Positions 8,845 through 16,881 of a stretch of 64,000 nt of DNA are shown one piece after another. Position 1 is the first letter of the stretch, and every line of letters begins with the position of its first letter. The stretch lies in NCBI RefSeq assembly GCF_001954135.1, contig NZ_MBEQ01000015.1:121432-185431 (forward strand). Reading direction: 5' to 3'. This stretch comes from Mycobacterium sp. GA-1841 (GTDB lineage Bacteria > Actinomycetota > Actinomycetes > Mycobacteriales > Mycobacteriaceae). Under the pieces are notes generated by a model that was given only the letters and a program-made list of their open reading frames with translations, was not told the DNA's origin and searched no databases. A program made the position numbers and the translations under genes.

Positions 8845-9939
8845 GTGGGTAAAGGCAGGCTGCGGCGTCGCCTCGCCGCGATCGACTCGAACCTGACCTC
8901 GCGCCCGGACGCGGCGCTCGTCGATGTGTTGCGTATCCCCGAGCCGTTCGTCAGCCCGGCCCGCAGGATCTTCATGCGGGTGCTGTACGCGTTGGGAGCG
9001 CTGTTCGCCGCGGTGCTCATCGTCTACATGGACCGGTACGGCTATCGGGACAACGACAGCGCCCCGGATGCCAACAATCCGCTGTCGTTCCTGGATTGCC
9101 TGTACTACGCCACCGTGTCGCTGTCGACGACCGGATACGGCGACATCACGCCGTATTCGGACTCGGCGCGTCTGGTCAACGTCATCATCATCACGCCGTT
9201 GCGGGTGGCGTTCCTGATCGTGCTGATCGGTACCACCGTGGAAACCCTGACCACCCAGTCGCGGCAGGCGCTGAAGATTCAGCGATGGAGGAACAAAGTG
9301 CGCAACCACACCGTCGTCGTCGGATACGGCACCAAGGGCCGCACCGCGGTCGCCGCGATGGTCGGCGACGAGGTCTCCCCGGCCGACATCGTCGTCGTCG
9401 ACGAGAACGCCGGCGCGCTGGAACGCGCCAAGGGTGCGGGGTTGGTGACCGTGCACGGTGACGCCACCAACTCGTCGGTCCTACGCCTGGCCGGGGCCCA
9501 GCACGCCAAGTCGATCATCGTCGCGGCCGACAACGACGCCAGCGCGGTGCTGGTGACGTTGACGGCGCGGGAGCTGGCGCCCAAAGCCAAGATCATCGCG
9601 GCGGTGCGGGAGTCGGACAACCTGCACCTGCTCAAGCAGTCCGGCGCGGACTCCACCGTGGTGTCGTCGGAGACCGCCGGCCGGCTGCTCGGCATCGCCA
9701 CTCAGACGCCCAGCGTGGTGGAGATGATGGAGGACCTGCTGACGCCCGATGCCGGCTTCGCCATCGCCGAGCGAGAGGTCAGTCCCAAGGAGGAGGGCGG
9801 CTCGCCGCGGCATCTGCATGACATCGTGCTCGGCGTGGTGCGTGAGGGCCGCTTGTTGCGGGTGGACGCGCCCGAAGTCGATGCACTGGAAGCGGGCGAC
9901 CGGCTGCTGTACATCCGCAGCGCGGATGCCGAGCGATGA
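8845..9939 (+). CDS. Potassium channel with TrkA-N regulatory domain
   Basis: Two-transmembrane ion channel with cytosolic RCK/TrkA domains, 364 residues (Rv3200c type). The first helix is MRVLYALGALFAAVLIVYM, followed by the pore with selectivity filter TTGYGD, then the second helix VNVIIITPLRVAFLIVLIG. The Rossmann nucleotide-binding domain starts at HTVVVGYGTKGRTA (GxGxxG) with acidic VVVDEN ending beta-2, and a TrkA-C-like domain follows. It probably mediates potassium flux gated by a bound nucleotide. The GTG start at 8845 is preceded by a G-rich stretch (GGTGATGGGG) that can serve as the ribosome-binding site. Its stop TGA overlaps an ATG used in some readings of nudC (see 9930-9975). 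Confidence 0.9.
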   Translation: MGKGRLRRRLAAIDSNLTSRPDAALVDVLRIPEPFVSPARRIFMRVLYALGALFAAVLIVYMDRYGYRDNDSAPDANNPLSFLDCLYYATVSLSTTGYGDITPYSDSARLVNVIIITPLRVAFLIVLIGTTVETLTTQSRQALKIQRWRNKVRNHTVVVGYGTKGRTAVAAMVGDEVSPADIVVVDENAGALERAKGAGLVTVHGDATNSSVLRLAGAQHAKSIIVAADNDASAVLVTLTARELAPKAKIIAAVRESDNLHLLKQSGADSTVVSSETAGRLLGIATQTPSVVEMMEDLLTPDAGFAIAEREVSPKEEGGSPRHLHDIVLGVVREGRLLRVDAPEVDALEAGDRLLYIRSADAER

Positions 9940-9975
9940 CGTACGCCGGGCAGGAGCGCAGCGACCGAGCGATGA
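9930..9975 (+). repeat. Direct repeat CGAGCGATGA, 36 bp apart, at a gene junction
   Basis: The 10-mer CGAGCGATGA occurs at 9930-9939 and again at 9966-9975, exactly 36 bp (12 codons) apart. The first copy holds the stop codon of the channel gene overlapped by an ATG. The second copy holds the ATG that starts the conserved NudC sequence. The stretch between contains the GAGCGCAGCGAC motif often seen between mycobacterial genes. The simplest reading is a 36-bp insertion or duplication that separated two originally overlapping genes. Confidence 0.7.
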
Positions 9976-10916
9976 ATCAGCAGCGAACCTTCGGCCTGCG
10001 CAACGTTCCACTGCTCTCACGGGTCGGTGCCGACCGCGCCGACGCCTTGCGTACCGATATCGAAGCCGCGACCGCCGGTTGGACGGATGCGTTGCTGCTG
10101 CGGGTCGATCGACGTAACCAGGTGCTGATCTCCGGTGGTCAGGTGGTGCTCGGCAAGGCGTCGAGCCTGGGTACCGACAAACCGCCGGAGCATGCGGTTT
10201 TTCTCGGGCGGATGGGCGACGGCCGCCATGTGTGGGGGGTACGCGCTGCGCTTGAGGCGCCCGACGATCCGGAGGCGCCTGCCGAGGTGCTCGACCTGCG
10301 TCGCGCCGGGGAGGTCTTCGACGACCTCAGTGCCCAGTTGGTGGCCACCGCCACCGCGCTGTTGAACTGGCATGACCGCGCCCGGTTCAGCGCGGTGGAC
10401 GGCGCGGCGACGAAGTCGGCGAAGGGCGGCTGGTCGCGGGTCGATCCGGTCACCGGCCACGAGGAGTTTCCGCGCATCGATCCGGCGGTGATCTGTCTGG
10501 TCCACGATGGCCATGACCGCGCGGTGCTGGCACGCCAGACCGTCTGGCCCGAGCGGTTGTTCTCGATTCTGGCCGGGTTCGTCGAGGCCGGTGAGTCGTT
10601 CGAGGCGTGCGTGGCCCGGGAGATCGCCGAAGAGATCGGCCTGGCGGTGACCGATGTGCAGTACCTCGGCAGCCAGCCCTGGCCTTTCCCGCGGTCGCTG
10701 ATGGTCGGGTTCCACGCCATCGGGGACCCCGAGCAGCCGTTCTCGTTCAACGACGGCGAGATCGCCGAGGCGCACTGGTTCACCCGGGCCGAGATCCGGG
10801 AGGCGCTGGATCAGGGTGACTGGAACTCAGCCGGCGGCAGCCCATCGCGATTGCTGTTGCCCGGATCGATCTCGATCGCCCGCGAGATCATCGAATCCTG
10901 GGCCGCGCTGGACTAG
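9972..10916 (+). CDS. nudC: NAD(H) pyrophosphatase NudC
   Basis: Nudix hydrolase that splits NAD(H) and related dinucleotides into mononucleotides. It also belongs to the family that removes NAD caps from RNA. The Nudix box GFVEAGESFEACVAREIAEEIGL is complete by consensus. It is followed by SQPWPFPRSLM, the family signature for NADH specificity. The four zinc-ribbon cysteines of E. coli NudC are absent from the middle segment, as I recall for the M. tuberculosis protein. I chose the ATG at 9972 (314 residues) because conserved sequence begins there (FGLRNVPLLSRVGADRAD) and the length then matches M. tuberculosis NudC. An alternative ATG at 9936 overlaps the upstream stop and would add 12 residues encoded by the inserted repeat. 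Confidence 0.93.
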   Translation: MNQQRTFGLRNVPLLSRVGADRADALRTDIEAATAGWTDALLLRVDRRNQVLISGGQVVLGKASSLGTDKPPEHAVFLGRMGDGRHVWGVRAALEAPDDPEAPAEVLDLRRAGEVFDDLSAQLVATATALLNWHDRARFSAVDGAATKSAKGGWSRVDPVTGHEEFPRIDPAVICLVHDGHDRAVLARQTVWPERLFSILAGFVEAGESFEACVAREIAEEIGLAVTDVQYLGSQPWPFPRSLMVGFHAIGDPEQPFSFNDGEIAEAHWFTRAEIREALDQGDWNSAGGSPSRLLLPGSISIAREIIESWAALD

Positions 10917-10922
10917 GACGTT

Positions 10923-11171
10923 CTAGCCGAGCTTGGCCTTGACCTGCTTGATGGTCGGGTTGGTCAGCGTCGAGCCGTCGGGGAACTTCACAGTGGGCAC
11001 CACGTGGTTACCACCGTTGACCGATCCGACGAACTCGGCCGCGGCCGGATCCTGCTCGATGTCCACCTCGGTCCACGCGATGCCCTCGGCTTTCAGTGCG
11101 GTCTTGAGCCGGGAGCAGTAGCCGCACCAGGTGGTGGTGTACATGGTCAGTGCAGACGGTGTAGCAGTCAT
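10923..11171 (-). CDS. mrx1: Mycoredoxin-1
   Basis: Glutaredoxin-fold oxidoreductase of 82 residues. It uses mycothiol in place of glutathione to reduce mixed disulphides. The active site is TTWCGYCSRLK (CGYC), and the cis-proline and substrate-binding segment is HVVPTVKFPDGSTLTNP. The length matches Rv3198A. The ATG at 11171 is preferred over one 16 codons upstream because the thioredoxin fold starts immediately after it. The gene converges on nudC with only six bases between them and has no visible terminator. Confidence 0.93.
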   Translation of the reverse strand: MTATPSALTMYTTTWCGYCSRLKTALKAEGIAWTEVDIEQDPAAAEFVGSVNGGNHVVPTVKFPDGSTLTNPTIKQVKAKLG

Positions 11172-11260
11172 AGTGAGGACAACGTAACTGATCACTCGGG
11201 CATGCCCGATAGTCTGCATCTACGTGAGTGCTTCACAGGTCTCGATGGGACGGAGCGTGC

Positions 11261-12397
11261 ATGGCTCGGCTGGTGCCGCCGGTTTCGGGTGATCCCCACG
11301 CCTTCGACGAACTCCGGTTGCAGGTTCGCCGGTTCGTCACCGAACAACAGCAGGACGGCCGGATCGGCCGGTATGCCGACAGCTGGTTGAACGGGTGGGA
11401 CGAGGATTTCAGCCGGGCGCTGGCGGCCCGGGGGTGGTTGGGCATGACGGTGCCGGTGAAGTACGGCGGGCACGGGCGCAGTCATGAGGAGCGTTTCGTC
11501 ATCACCGAGGAACTGCTGGCAGCCGGAGCCCCGGTCGGGGCGCATTGGATCGCCGACCGTCAGATCGTGCCCTCGTTGCTCAAGTACGGCAGCGAGGAGC
11601 AGAGACGAAAGTTTCTGCCCGCCATCGCAAAAGGTGAGTGCTATTTCGGCATCGGGATGAGCGAGCCCGATTCCGGATCCGATCTGGCCAGTGTGCGTAC
11701 CAAGGCTGTGCCGGCTGACGGTGGCTGGCGGATCACCGGAACGAAGGTGTGGACCTCGGGTGCGCATCTGGCCCACGCCTTCATCTGTTTGGCCCGTACC
11801 GCACCGGTGGATCCGGCCCACCGCCACGCCGGGCTCAGTCAGTTCATCGTCGAATTGTCGGCTCCCGGCGTCGATATCCGGCCCATCATCTCCATGAACG
11901 GCAAGCACCACTTCAACGAGGTGATTCTCGACGAGGTGTTCGTGCCCGAGGCCATGGTGTTCGGCACCATCGGCAACGGCTGGGAGCAGGTGACCTCGGA
12001 ACTCGCCTTCGAGCGCAGCGGGCCCGAGCGGTTCCTGTCGACGTTCCCGCTGCTGGCCGACATGGCCTCGCACATGCGGGACGGAACCCTGCCGCGCCAC
12101 ACCGATCTGGGGCGCTATCTGGGCCGGATCAGTGGTTTGCGGCAGATGTCGATGGCGGTCGCCGGTGCGCTTCAGCAGCACCAACCGGCCGATACCGCGG
12201 CCGCGGTGGTCAAGGTGCTCGGCACGGCCACCGAAGGCGATATCGCTGATTTCGCTGACGTACTCGGTGAGACCGATGACGACGCGTACCGCGCGATGTT
12301 GGCCGATGCTGTCGCCCAGCGTCCGGGGTTCACGCTGCGTGGTGGCACCAATGAGGTGTTGCGTGGGGTGGTTGCGCGGGGACTGGGGTTGCGCTGA
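11261..12397 (+). CDS. Acyl-CoA dehydrogenase, FAD-binding subunit type
   Basis: Acyl-CoA dehydrogenase of 378 residues. The FAD/substrate loop CYFGIGMSEPDSGSDLASVRTKA and the ITGTKVWTSGAHLAHAF segment are typical. The C-terminus has LRGGTNEVLRGVVARGLGLR: at the position where medium-chain enzymes have the catalytic Glu of YEGT there is Gly. The Glu of LAFERSG (about residue 251) is the more likely base. The ATG at 11261 follows a CGGAG site at good spacing; a GTG at 11228 is an alternative. The next gene starts within the stop (TGATG), which suggests that both subunits form the two-protein acyl-CoA dehydrogenase common in mycobacterial sterol and side-chain catabolism. The substrate cannot be read from the sequence. 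Confidence 0.88.
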   Translation: MARLVPPVSGDPHAFDELRLQVRRFVTEQQQDGRIGRYADSWLNGWDEDFSRALAARGWLGMTVPVKYGGHGRSHEERFVITEELLAAGAPVGAHWIADRQIVPSLLKYGSEEQRRKFLPAIAKGECYFGIGMSEPDSGSDLASVRTKAVPADGGWRITGTKVWTSGAHLAHAFICLARTAPVDPAHRHAGLSQFIVELSAPGVDIRPIISMNGKHHFNEVILDEVFVPEAMVFGTIGNGWEQVTSELAFERSGPERFLSTFPLLADMASHMRDGTLPRHTDLGRYLGRISGLRQMSMAVAGALQQHQPADTAAAVVKVLGTATEGDIADFADVLGETDDDAYRAMLADAVAQRPGFTLRGGTNEVLRGVVARGLGLR

Positions 12398-13422
12398 TGG
12401 ATGCCGTTACCGCTGTCGACGCCGATCTTGTCGAGATGATGTCGGCGGTCTTCGCTGCGCATCGCGAGCGTCATCAGCCGGGTGACGCCGTCGACGAGTT
12501 GTGGGCCAGCCTGCGTGAGCTCGGGCTGGTCCGGCTGACCGGCTCCGAGGAATCAGGCGGCAGTGGCGCCGGCTGGGCCGAAGCCGTCGAGCTGTTGCGC
12601 GCGGCGGCCGGACACGGCGTGAAAGTGCCGCTGGCCGAACATGATCTGTTGGCCTGCTGGCTGCTGGAGACGGCCGGGTTGACGGTCGACGATTCGCGGC
12701 GTACCGCCTGTGTGCTCGATGATGACGGTGCCGCTCGTCGTGTGCCGTGGGCGGCGGATGCCGATCGGGTGGTGCTGCTGTGGCGCGATGCCACCGGCTA
12801 CCGGGTGGCCGATGTGGATACCTCCTTGCTGTCGGTCAGCCGAGGGCACAACAGCGCGGGTGAGCCTCGTGACGCGATCGCCGCGAACATCGCGGATTTG
12901 ACCGGAACTCCAGTGCCCGACAAGACCTTCGAGCAGTTCAGTCGCCGCGCCGCGCTGGTCCGGGCCGTTCAGGTGTGCGCGGTGCTGGACCGGATCCTGG
13001 ATTTGTCCGTGGTCCACGCCCGTGAACGCCTGCAGTTCGGCCGGCCGTTGGCGAAATTCCAGGCCGTGCAGCACCTGGTGGCCGACATTGCCGCCGAGTC
13101 GGCACTGGCCCGGGCGGCCACCGATGGCGCCGTGGCTGAGGCGATTCGATCGGACTGGTCCGCACCAGAATTGGATTTCCTTGTCGCGGTTGCGCGTTCA
13201 TGTGTCGGCCATGCGGCCTCGGTCGTGGTGCGCAATGCCCACCAGGTGCATGGCGCGATCGGTACGACGCGCGAGCACCGGCTGCACGAGTTCACCATGC
13301 CTGCGCTGGCGTGGCGCTCGGAGTACGGTTCGGTGGCGCACTGGGACGAGGTTCTCACCGGGTACGCCACCGGAGCGGGCGCGAGCGGTCTGTGGGCGTT
13401 GGTCACTGCCGCGGGTGACTGA
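12397..13422 (+). CDS. Acyl-CoA dehydrogenase-like partner subunit
   Basis: Second, shorter acyl-CoA dehydrogenase-family protein (341 residues), with a diverged middle domain and a better conserved C-terminal helical domain. That domain includes VVHARERLQFGRPLAKFQAVQHLVADIA and VRNAHQVHGAIGTTREHRLHEF. The QFG and QxHG..G motifs, which contact the FAD of the neighbouring subunit, are present. The N-terminal substrate-binding loop is poorly conserved. It overlaps the previous gene by one base (TGATG), so the two are probably made in equal amounts and form a heterotetramer. This partner role is inferred from the pairing known for FadE26-27, FadE28-29 and similar pairs. Confidence 0.85.
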   Translation: MDAVTAVDADLVEMMSAVFAAHRERHQPGDAVDELWASLRELGLVRLTGSEESGGSGAGWAEAVELLRAAAGHGVKVPLAEHDLLACWLLETAGLTVDDSRRTACVLDDDGAARRVPWAADADRVVLLWRDATGYRVADVDTSLLSVSRGHNSAGEPRDAIAANIADLTGTPVPDKTFEQFSRRAALVRAVQVCAVLDRILDLSVVHARERLQFGRPLAKFQAVQHLVADIAAESALARAATDGAVAEAIRSDWSAPELDFLVAVARSCVGHAASVVVRNAHQVHGAIGTTREHRLHEFTMPALAWRSEYGSVAHWDEVLTGYATGAGASGLWALVTAAGD

Positions 13423-13446
13423 TCCGGCAACCGGAATGTCGACGAT

Positions 13447-13464
13447 ATGACACGCGTTGTCCTA
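13447..13464 (+). promoter_or_regulatory. Putative operator of the XRE-cupin regulator
   Basis: ATGACACGCGTTGTCCTA, 48 bp upstream of the regulator start, is an imperfect inverted repeat (GACAC-GCG-TTGTC). It matches the site in front of the aldolase gene (14187-14205) at 14 of 18 aligned positions. The likely role is autoregulation by the XRE-cupin protein. Confidence 0.55.
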
Positions 13465-13511
13465 TGGGACGATGCCAGAGTGTGCTTCGGCAGCTGTGGG
13501 CAGGAGGTGGC

Positions 13512-14060
13512 ATGAGCGCTCTGTTGCGTGCTGTGCGTCAACAGCGAGGCATGACCCTTGAGGAGCTCGCCGAAGCGACCGGGTTGACCAAGAGCTATCT
13601 GTCCAAGGTCGAACGGCAGCGCTCCACCCCGTCGATCGCGGTCGCGATGAAGGTGGCCCGCGCGCTGGAAGTCGATGTTGCACAATTGTTCTCCGAAGAT
13701 CCCGCGGTGACGACGTTGGCCGTCGACCGCGCCGGGGATCGGGCCGCCAGCCGGTACCAGGCGGTGGCCGCAGGGATGCTCGGAAAGTCGATGTCACCGT
13801 TCATCGTGCGACCAACCCTGAAATTCGCCGCACATCCGCACCCGGAACATGCCGGGCAGGAGTTGGTGTTCGTCCACGCGGGCACCGTCGAGTTGCGTTA
13901 TCAAGACGATCTGGTCACCCTCGAGCCCGGCGATTGCGCGTATTTCGACGCGTCGTCACCTCACCAGCTTCGTCAGCGGGGAAGCGTCCCGAGCGAGGTG
14001 CTGGTGATCACCTACACCGAGTACGGCCGTAACCGCGCCGACCGGCGTTCCGGCATTTAG
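13512..14060 (+). CDS. XRE-family transcriptional regulator with cupin sensor domain
   Basis: Transcription factor of 182 residues. An N-terminal lambda-repressor-like helix-turn-helix (LLRAVRQQRGMTLEELAEATGLTKSYLSKVERQ) is followed by a C-terminal cupin (HPEHAGQELVFVHAGTVELRY and LEPGDCAYFDASSPHQLRQ) that probably binds the inducing metabolite. The ATG at 13512 has an excellent AGGAGG ribosome-binding site at 13502-13507. It stands between the acyl-CoA dehydrogenase pair and the aldolase/DapA-like pair. A similar inverted repeat lies upstream of both the regulator and the aldolase gene, so I infer that it controls itself and the downstream pathway genes. Confidence 0.88.
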   Translation: MSALLRAVRQQRGMTLEELAEATGLTKSYLSKVERQRSTPSIAVAMKVARALEVDVAQLFSEDPAVTTLAVDRAGDRAASRYQAVAAGMLGKSMSPFIVRPTLKFAAHPHPEHAGQELVFVHAGTVELRYQDDLVTLEPGDCAYFDASSPHQLRQRGSVPSEVLVITYTEYGRNRADRRSGI

Positions 14061-14186
14061 GTAACCGCTGCCGACGGGCGCCTGCGACACCCCGTCGGTG
14101 AGAAGAACTCCGACAAACGCGATGATCTGTGCGCCGGCGCGCCCAACTGGATCGGCCAGGCGTTCCCCGGGGCGCACCGTTGACGT

Positions 14187-14205
14187 CAGGACACAAGGTG
14201 TCCTA
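14187..14205 (+). promoter_or_regulatory. Putative operator of the aldolase-DapA-like operon
   Basis: AGGACACAAGGTGTCCT (14188-14204) is a perfect 7-bp inverted repeat with a 3-base spacer, 44 bp upstream of the aldolase start. A further half-site GTGTCC follows at 14217-14222. It is closely related to the site upstream of the XRE-cupin gene. Confidence 0.6.
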
Positions 14206-14247
14206 CAGTCTGATTTGTGTCCCCCTTCCCGCGGAAAGGTTGCGCAG

Positions 14248-15033
14248 ATGTCGACCACGCTCGGTGATTCGAAGCAGATCTTGATGCAGCGGGCCCTCGA
14301 CGGGCTGTCCACCCATATCGAGGAGTCCACCCTGACGACTCGGCAGAAGCTGGCCTTGACGTGCCGGGCGCTGTTCGACGCGGGCCATGACTCGGGTCTG
14401 GCCGGTCAGATCACCGCGCGAGCCGACAAGCCCGGGACGTACTACACCCAACAACTGGGGCTGGGTTTTGACGAGATCACCGAGGACAACCTGCTGCTCG
14501 TCGACGAGGATCTCAACGTTGTCGAAGGTGGGGGAATGGCCAACCCGGCCAACCGCTTCCACACCTGGATCTACCGCGCCCGTCCCGACGTGCAGTGCAT
14601 TGTGCACACCCATCCGTTCCACGTCGCCGCGCTGTCGATGCTGGAAATTCCGTTGCAGGTGTCACAGATGGACATCGCGCCGCTCTACGACGATTGCGCG
14701 TTTCTGGCCGATTGGCCCGGAGTTCCGGTTGGCAACGAAGAGGGCGAGATCATCAGTGCGGCATTGGGGGACAAGAAGGCCATTCTGTTGGCTCACCATG
14801 GCCATGTCATCGCCGGAGCCAGCATCGAAGAGTCGTGTTCACTGGCCATGCTGATCGAACGCGCCGCCAAACTGCAGCTGGCCGCCATGGCCGCGGGCAC
14901 CATCGCCGAACTGCCGCCGCGCCTGGCCCGCGAGGCCCACGACTGGACGCTGCGGCCCAAACGCAGCCAGGCCAACTTCGCCTACTACGCCCGGCGCGCC
15001 CTGCGCAACCATCCCGACGCGTTGACCAGTTGA
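14248..15033 (+). CDS. Class II aldolase/adducin family protein
   Basis: Metal-dependent aldolase/epimerase-fold protein of 261 residues. Metal ligands are visible in CIVHTHPFHVAAL (HTH at about residues 119-121) and LLAHHGHVIAGAS (about 183-187). An acidic residue early in the fold (GQITARAD region) fits the phosphate or carboxylate binding site. The ATG at 14248 begins the conserved sequence and follows a purine-rich GCGGAAAGG. It is followed after 42 bp by a DapA-like lyase, and the pair is preceded by the regulator and its operator. The substrate is unknown. The combination suggests breakdown of a hydroxy- or keto-acid by retro-aldol cleavage. Confidence 0.85.
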   Translation: MSTTLGDSKQILMQRALDGLSTHIEESTLTTRQKLALTCRALFDAGHDSGLAGQITARADKPGTYYTQQLGLGFDEITEDNLLLVDEDLNVVEGGGMANPANRFHTWIYRARPDVQCIVHTHPFHVAALSMLEIPLQVSQMDIAPLYDDCAFLADWPGVPVGNEEGEIISAALGDKKAILLAHHGHVIAGASIEESCSLAMLIERAAKLQLAAMAAGTIAELPPRLAREAHDWTLRPKRSQANFAYYARRALRNHPDALTS

Positions 15034-15075
15034 GCCTGCACACTCACCACCACCGCCCGACGAAGGACATCAAAC

Positions 15076-15954
15076 ATGACCGCCAGCAGTGAGATCCACG
15101 GCATCCTCGCCTACCCGGTGACGCCTTTCACCGACGATCATCAGATCGACACGGCCAAGCTCGCCGCCCTGGTCGACCGGTTGGTCACCGATGGAGCACA
15201 CGGGATCGTCCCGTTGGGCAGCACCGGTGAGTCGGCCTATCTCAGCGAGGCCGAGTTCGACGCCGTCATCGACACCACGATCGAAGTGGTCGATGGCCGG
15301 GTACCCGTCATCATCGGCGCCTCAGACCTGACCACCGCCAATACGATTCGTCGCGCACAGTATGCCGAGCGGGCCGGAGCGGACGCCGTGATGGTGCTGC
15401 CGATCTCGTACTGGAAGCTGTCCGAGCGGGAGATCGCCCAGCATTACGCGGCGATCGGCGCCGCAATCGGCATTCCGATCATGGTGTACAACAACCCGGC
15501 CACTAGCGGCATCGACATGCGCCCGGAGTTGTTGGTGCAGATGTTCACCGACGTCGAGAACGTGACCATGGTCAAGGAATCCACCGGCGATCTGTCCCGG
15601 ATGCTGCGGATAGCTGAGCTCAGCGGTGGGCAACTGCCTTTCTACAACGGAAATAACCCGTTGGCGCTCAAGGCATTCAATGCCGGTGCGAAGGGATGGT
15701 GCACCGCGGCACCGAACCTGCGTCCGCAGCCGTGCCTGGACCTCTACGACGCCGTTCGGGCGGGGGACGCGGCGCGGGCCGAGGAACTCTACGAGGACTT
15801 GCGTCCGCTGTTGGAGTTCATCGTGGCCGGCGGCCTGCCCACCACCGTCAAGGGTGGACTCGAGTTACTAGGCCAGGGTGTCGGAGTGCCGCGGTTGCCG
15901 TTGCTGCCCCTCGACGAGGACGGACGTGCCGAGTTGCGGCGCCTCCTGCTCTGA
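15076..15954 (+). CDS. Dihydrodipicolinate synthase (DapA)/N-acetylneuraminate lyase family protein
   Basis: Class I aldolase with a TIM barrel, 292 residues. It has the LGSTGESAYLSEAE pyruvate carboxylate-binding motif (GSTGE), the proton-relay Tyr in MVYNNPATSG (about residue 138) and the Schiff-base Lys in MVKESTGD (about 166). The genuine lysine-pathway dapA of mycobacteria lies elsewhere, and this gene sits with a class II aldolase and an XRE-cupin regulator. I therefore infer a catabolic lyase or dehydratase acting on a pyruvate-type intermediate rather than lysine synthesis. The start has an AAGGAC site upstream. Confidence 0.85.
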   Translation: MTASSEIHGILAYPVTPFTDDHQIDTAKLAALVDRLVTDGAHGIVPLGSTGESAYLSEAEFDAVIDTTIEVVDGRVPVIIGASDLTTANTIRRAQYAERAGADAVMVLPISYWKLSEREIAQHYAAIGAAIGIPIMVYNNPATSGIDMRPELLVQMFTDVENVTMVKESTGDLSRMLRIAELSGGQLPFYNGNNPLALKAFNAGAKGWCTAAPNLRPQPCLDLYDAVRAGDAARAEELYEDLRPLLEFIVAGGLPTTVKGGLELLGQGVGVPRLPLLPLDEDGRAELRRLLL

Positions 15955-16039
15955 GTTCTGCTCACGCAACACCTTTCGGGCGTGCGTCACCGGGTGCGCG
16001 TCACCCGTTCTCACCCAGAATTCACCCGCGCCGGAGCGA

Positions 16040-16045
16040 TATAGT
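16040..16045 (+). promoter_or_regulatory. Possible -10 element TATAGT
   Basis: TATAGT lies 36 bp before the ATG of the NAD(P)-binding gene, in a 126-bp gap. No convincing -35 hexamer stands at the right distance, so this is only a candidate promoter. Confidence 0.3.
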
Positions 16046-16080
16046 CCGAGGTATCGGACCGGGCCAAAACGGGAGACATC

Positions 16081-16836
16081 ATGCGGATCGCAGTTGCCGG
16101 AGCGACGGGAAATATCGGGACGCGCGTGGTCGCGGTCCTGCAGGGCGCCGGACATGAGGTGGTGGCCATCAGCCGCTCGAAGGGGGTGGACCTGTCCACC
16201 GGTGATGGCCTGGACGCCGCACTGGCCGGAGTGGACGGGGTCGTCGACGTGACGAGCGCTCCGCCCACCGACCGGGACGCGACCGTGGACTATCTGGGCA
16301 CGGCTACCCGCAATCTGCTCGCCACCGAGGCCCGCGCCGGCGTCGAGCATCACGTTCTGCTCTCGATCGTGGGCATCCACGACATCGAAGGCAACGCCCA
16401 CTACGCCGGAAAACGCGAGCAGGAACGGCTGGTCGAGGCCGGGCCGGTGCCGTGGACGATCGTGCCTGCCACACAGTTCCACGATTTCGCCGAGATGGTG
16501 GTGGGCTGGACAGAACACGACGGCCCCGGTGGCCCCACCGCCGAGATCGCACCGCTTCTCGTGCAGCCCATCGATCCCGATGACGTGGCCGCCGTGCTCG
16601 CCGAGATCGTGGTGGGTGAGCCGCAGGGCCGGTACGTCGACGTGGCCGGCCCACAAACCCAGGATCTGGTGGACATGGCCCGCCGGACCCTGGCCGCGCG
16701 TGGCCGTGAGGTGACGTTGGTGCCGACGTGGTCGTCGGTCTTCGGTCTGTCGATGTCGGGCAATGCGCTGCTGCCCGGCGACGGCGCCCGTATCGCGCCC
16801 ATCACGTTCGAGCAGTGGCTGCGCCGGCAGCAGTAG
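16081..16836 (+). CDS. NmrA-like NAD(P)-binding oxidoreductase
   Basis: Atypical short-chain dehydrogenase of 251 residues with the nucleotide-binding motif MRIAVAGATGNIGTRV (GxxGxxG). It has no complete YxxxK catalytic pair beyond a HYAGKREQE segment, which is the usual position in SDR_a5/NmrA-like proteins. These act as NAD(P)H-dependent reductases or redox sensors. The ATG has a GGGAG ribosome-binding site eight bases upstream. It is a single gene between the DapA-like gene and uvrD2. Its substrate is not recognisable. Confidence 0.8.
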   Translation: MRIAVAGATGNIGTRVVAVLQGAGHEVVAISRSKGVDLSTGDGLDAALAGVDGVVDVTSAPPTDRDATVDYLGTATRNLLATEARAGVEHHVLLSIVGIHDIEGNAHYAGKREQERLVEAGPVPWTIVPATQFHDFAEMVVGWTEHDGPGGPTAEIAPLLVQPIDPDDVAAVLAEIVVGEPQGRYVDVAGPQTQDLVDMARRTLAARGREVTLVPTWSSVFGLSMSGNALLPGDGARIAPITFEQWLRRQQ

Positions 16837-16881
16837 GTACCGGGCACGCCGGGCCCGGGATTGTCACCGGTCTCTGACACC

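Noticed and set aside
15076..15954. Lysine-pathway dapA
   Set aside because: The family motifs fit, but the neighbours (class II aldolase, XRE-cupin regulator, shared operator) point to a catabolic lyase, so no dapA symbol is given.
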